From assembly GCA_022510385.1 (NCBI GenBank), contig JAFLTQ010000005.1, positions 91,969-155,968 on the forward strand: a stretch of 64,000 nucleotides of DNA. The letters run 5' to 3'. Positions 60,939 through 64,000 of the stretch are shown here, piece after piece. Every line of letters begins with the position of its first letter. Within the stretch, counting starts at the first letter, position 1. The DNA comes from Muribaculaceae bacterium. GTDB lineage: Bacteria > Bacteroidota > Bacteroidia > Bacteroidales > Muribaculaceae. Under the pieces are notes generated by a model that had not been told where the DNA came from, did no database searches, and saw nothing but the letters and a program-made list of their open reading frames with translations. A program made the translations under genes and the position numbers.

Positions 60939-61864
60939 AAAGAGGAATTTCTGCATTGCTCGTTTTAGCGATGGTAGTGGGCAGCACTTCACTATTGGCT
61001 GATACGGGAGTGCTTGTGCATAAAAAAGATGGTAAGACTACGTTTTTCCCATATTCCAATGTGGAATATATAGAATTTGTGGATGATTATACTCCTGAAG
61101 ATCCGGAAATTCCGGGGAATGATCCTTCAGTAGATCCACCAAATGATGAGGATAATTCTGTTCCTGAAATTTACACATATCCATTAAGCTATGTGAAATT
61201 ACCAGAATCCACTCCTCAACAAGTGAAAGAATACACGGGGTTTACCGTAAATTACAACAAGGACAACCATACGCCAAATTATGTGGCATGGGAGCTTTTA
61301 CAAACGGAGACAACGGGGTCAACCTCACGACAAAACAACTATTGGGTTGACAAAGGAATGGAAGGATGTCTATCAACAGATTATGCATATTCTACCTACA
61401 AATATGAAAGAGGTCATATGTGTCCGGCAGCCGATCAGAAATGGAGCGACGCAGCGATGAAAGATTGTATGGTGATGACGAATATGTGTCCGCAATTAAG
61501 CAGCCTGAACGGAGGAATCTGGAGCAAACTTGAAGATAAGGAACGTAGCTGGGCAGCCCGCGACGGTGCCATATGGATAGTTGCAGGCCCCTTATATTCG
61601 GAATCTGACACACTCTACGTAGGAGATGCACAAGCACGAGTAGCAAGTTCCTATTTCAAAGCATTTTTATATATAGACACCGTTGAACCACGCGCAATCG
61701 CTTTCGTTTTCCAGAACGGTAGCAATCCGGGAAATATACAGGATTACGCAATGAGTATAGATGACTTGGAAGCTTTGACGGGATATGACTTCTTCCCTTC
61801 ATTGCCGGATGAGATAGAGAATGTTGTGGAAGCCAAATACAATTATTCAAGTTGGGATAATTAA
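60935..61864 (+). CDS. Secreted DNA/RNA non-specific endonuclease (NUC1 family)
   Basis: A 309-residue exported nuclease. The signal peptide ends near residue 22. Residues ~23-55 hold VLVHKKDGKTTFFPYSNVEYIEF, a short beta motif like that in the upstream protein, then an acidic Pro linker, then the beta-beta-alpha-metal nuclease domain (~85-290). The catalytic motif reads E158-R-G-H161, where the family usually has DRGH; the metal-binding Asn is in VMTNMCPQ. The fold cuts DNA and RNA; nutrient scavenging or DNA clearance outside the cell are likely roles. Two hairpins follow. Confidence 0.88.
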   Translation: MKRGISALLVLAMVVGSTSLLADTGVLVHKKDGKTTFFPYSNVEYIEFVDDYTPEDPEIPGNDPSVDPPNDEDNSVPEIYTYPLSYVKLPESTPQQVKEYTGFTVNYNKDNHTPNYVAWELLQTETTGSTSRQNNYWVDKGMEGCLSTDYAYSTYKYERGHMCPAADQKWSDAAMKDCMVMTNMCPQLSSLNGGIWSKLEDKERSWAARDGAIWIVAGPLYSESDTLYVGDAQARVASSYFKAFLYIDTVEPRAIAFVFQNGSNPGNIQDYAMSIDDLEALTGYDFFPSLPDEIENVVEAKYNYSSWDN

Positions 61865-61907
61865 ACTACAGGGTATTGTATTTGTAATCGGTTTATGAAA
61901 AAATAAT

Positions 61908-61942
61908 GAAGGGTGTGATCCATGACGGATGTCCCACCCTTC
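61908..61942 (+). terminator. Hairpin terminator after the nuclease gene
   Basis: GAAGGGTG pairs with CACCCTTC, with an inner ATCC/GGAT stem, followed by TTCTTA. It is a good stem with a poor T-run. Confidence 0.55.
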
Positions 61943-61955
61943 TTCTTACAGGCAT

Positions 61956-61983
61956 AAAAAAGAGCCGAAAGTCGGCTCTTTTT
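61956..61983. terminator. Bidirectional terminator between the nuclease gene and gapA
   Basis: AGAGCCGA / TCGGCTCT with a three-base loop, flanked by A-run and T-run, so it can end transcripts from both sides. The gapA stop is about 25 bases away. Confidence 0.85.
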
Positions 61984-62006
61984 ATTTGAAATATTTTTGC
62001 TAATAA

Positions 62007-63026
<1,020 letters not shown>

Positions 63027-63138
63027 TTATTGGTTAGATATAATGTGGTTATAAACTTTAGCAATAAATCAAGGTCACTAAAAAACCCTTATTTGAGAGG
63101 GCCCGGAAACATCAAAAATGCCAACAGGGTCTCCATTG

Positions 63139-63146
63139 CAAATTTA
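63139..63146 (-). promoter_or_regulatory. Candidate proximal -7 box of gapA
   Basis: The minus strand reads TAAATTTG, 125 bases before the gapA start. Downstream in the leader, CCCT-CTCAAATA-AGGG followed by six T (63087-63108) could form a weak attenuator hairpin. Confidence 0.35.
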
Positions 63147-63226
63147 CCGAAAAAAATTCAGACTTAAAGGGTAAAGAGAGGAATTTTTTATAGAAAAAAC
63201 TGCTATATTCTATCATAAAATTAATC

Positions 63227-63234
63227 CAAAGTTA
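63227..63234 (-). promoter_or_regulatory. Candidate distal -7 box of gapA
   Basis: The minus strand reads TAACTTTG, 213 bases before gapA. No -33 TTTG is seen. It is back-to-back with the mscL promoter. Confidence 0.35.
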
Positions 63235-63265
63235 AGAAGAAGAGATAATGGTGAATATTAGTGTT

Positions 63266-63297
63266 TTTGTTGAGTTGGGAATTTTTTTGTAGTTTTG
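63266..63297 (+). promoter_or_regulatory. Promoter of mscL
   Basis: TTTG at 63266-63269, 20-base spacer, TAGTTTTG at 63290-63297, 40 bases before the mscL start. Confidence 0.6.
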
Positions 63298-63337
63298 CGC
63301 AGAAAATCGAAATCCTATAACAATATAAATAAGGAAG

Positions 63338-63808
63338 ATGGGAAAATTTATAGAAGATTTTAAAGCGTTTGCGTTAAAAGGAAATGTGATAGACATGGCA
63401 GTCGGTGTAATCGTCGGCGGAGCCTTTGGAAAAATAGTTTCATCATTGGTAAATGATGTAATTATGCCTGTAGTGACCCTCTGCACCGGAGGCACAGGTT
63501 TTGAGAATATGAAATTTGTGATAAAGCATGGAATCCCGGCCACTGAAGAGGGTCAGGCAGCAGTTGAAGAGGTTGCAATCCACTATGGGACGTTTATTCA
63601 GAATATAGTTGATTTCTTCATTATAGCACTTTCTATATTTATAGCTATCAGGGTAACAGTTAAATTCCAAAAGAAATGGGAAAAAGATGAAGAGGCAGCT
63701 GCAGCAGAGCCGGCAGCGGAGCCAGCACCTACTAAAGAGGAAGAACTGTTGGGAGAGATCAGAGACTTGCTGAAACAGCAAAATAGCGATCTTGAATCAA
63801 AACAATAA
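63338..63808 (+). CDS. mscL: Large-conductance mechanosensitive channel MscL
   Basis: A 156-residue inner-membrane channel that opens under hypo-osmotic shock. The N-terminal amphipathic FIEDFKAFALKGNVIDMAVGVIVGGAFGKIVSSLV leads into the pore helix TM1; a periplasmic loop with GTGFENMKFVIKHG follows; TM2 is at residues ~88-110. The cytoplasmic part is Ala/Glu-rich and ends in EELLGEIRDLLKQQ, the usual C-terminal helix bundle. A strong terminator follows. Confidence 0.95.
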   Translation: MGKFIEDFKAFALKGNVIDMAVGVIVGGAFGKIVSSLVNDVIMPVVTLCTGGTGFENMKFVIKHGIPATEEGQAAVEEVAIHYGTFIQNIVDFFIIALSIFIAIRVTVKFQKKWEKDEEAAAAEPAAEPAPTKEEELLGEIRDLLKQQNSDLESKQ

Positions 63809-63835
63809 AAGAGCAATACTACTCTAACATTATAA

Positions 63836-63881
63836 AACCTTATCTAACCCTCACCTCAAATTAAAAGGGTTAGATAAGGTT
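63836..63881 (+). terminator. Strong terminator after mscL
   Basis: AACCTTATCTAACCC (63836-63850) pairs perfectly with GGGTTAGATAAGGTT (63867-63881). Flanking AT-rich bases make it partly bidirectional. Confidence 0.8.
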
Positions 63882-63893
63882 ATAAAAAAAGAA

Positions 63894-63938
63894 AAACACA
63901 TTGATTATCAGTAAATTTTATTGATTTTCAATGTGTTT
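63894..63938 (-). terminator. Terminator downstream of tRNA-Pro
   Basis: AAACACATTGA / TCAATGTGTTT forms an 11-bp stem. On the minus strand it is followed by a T-rich run, fitting termination of the tRNA transcript. Confidence 0.7.
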
Positions 63939-63947
63939 CTTGCTTAG

Positions 63948-64000
63948 TCGGGGTGACAAGATTCGAACTTGCGACCACACGCCCCCCAGACGCGTACTCT
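63948..64000 (-). tRNA. tRNA-Pro (anticodon GGG), 3' part only
   Basis: On the minus strand the sequence shows the anticodon arm CGCGT-CTGGGGG-GCGTG (loop with anticodon GGG), variable loop TGGTC, T-arm GCAAG-TTCGAAT-CTTGT and acceptor strand CACCCCG followed by discriminator A at 63948. The complementary acceptor would be CGGGGTG, typical of tRNA-Pro. CCA is not encoded. The 5' part (acceptor strand, D-arm) lies beyond the window edge. Confidence 0.85.

Overview
This window reads as chromosome of a gut-type Bacteroidales bacterium; the family (perhaps Muribaculaceae-like) cannot be fixed from sequence alone. The basis is a run of Bacteroidetes-specific families (LptE/SecG neighbourhood, GT117/DUF2723, FecI/FecR with TonB-linked barrels, membrane-anchored HTH regulators, succinylornithine-type arginine pathway) and repeated matches to the Bacteroidales promoter pattern TTTG-N18-23-TAnnTTTG, several of which also decide start codons.

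Layout. 1-7.3 kb (+): end of lptE, a small conserved protein, secG, then a tightly packed steroid 5-alpha-reductase, Old-Yellow-Enzyme reductase and short-chain dehydrogenase, i.e. the gene set expected for reductive conversion of 3-oxo-delta4 bile acids or steroids, ending in a GT117 membrane protein. 7.4-15.8 kb: aroK (+), then a minus-strand block with a GT4 glycosyltransferase, an alanine dehydrogenase-like protein that lacks the usual catalytic residues, and a ybeY-mnmG-apt-uvrC operon holding a perfect parS-type palindrome and two GTTGTTRRA nonamer arrays. 15.9-26.5 kb: AT-rich accessory region with lipoproteins (one apparently broken), an HTH regulator plus outer-membrane barrel, a RelB/PIN toxin-antitoxin pair whose antitoxin has a duplicated C-terminus, and a sigma/anti-sigma/receptor signalling operon whose leader is duplicated around a lipoprotein gene. 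27-29.3 kb (-): nhaC-ltaE.

29.6-53.8 kb is the division/cell-wall (dcw) cluster: rsmH, ftsL, ftsI, murE, mraY, murD, ftsW, murG ... murC, ftsQ, ftsA, ftsZ, without mraZ beside rsmH. Heptanucleotide repeats run into the 3' ends of rsmH, ftsL and murD. Between murG and murC sits an oppositely oriented, eight-gene arginine operon (GNAT-argG-argC-argD-argF'-argB-argE-argH). A murC fragment lies right after intact murG, and an internally deleted murG fragment lies right before intact murC. This scar pattern indicates that murG-murC was once contiguous, was duplicated on either side of the insert, and that each redundant copy then decayed. A good promoter at 48567-48596 now reads into murC-ftsQAZ.

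53.8-64 kb: RlmL-like RNA methyltransferase with a long charged tail, a membrane protein, pdxB, RNase HI, queG, a DUF418 protein, a secreted protein plus NUC1 nuclease pair, gapA (-), mscL (+), and the 3' part of a tRNA-Pro(GGG) (-).

The strongest items for follow-up are the arginine island with its murG/murC scars (including the Ala at the substrate-determining position of the carbamoyltransferase), the steroid/bile-acid cassette in the secG operon, and the parS site. Family assignments rest on motif recognition and memory of homologues, without database searches.
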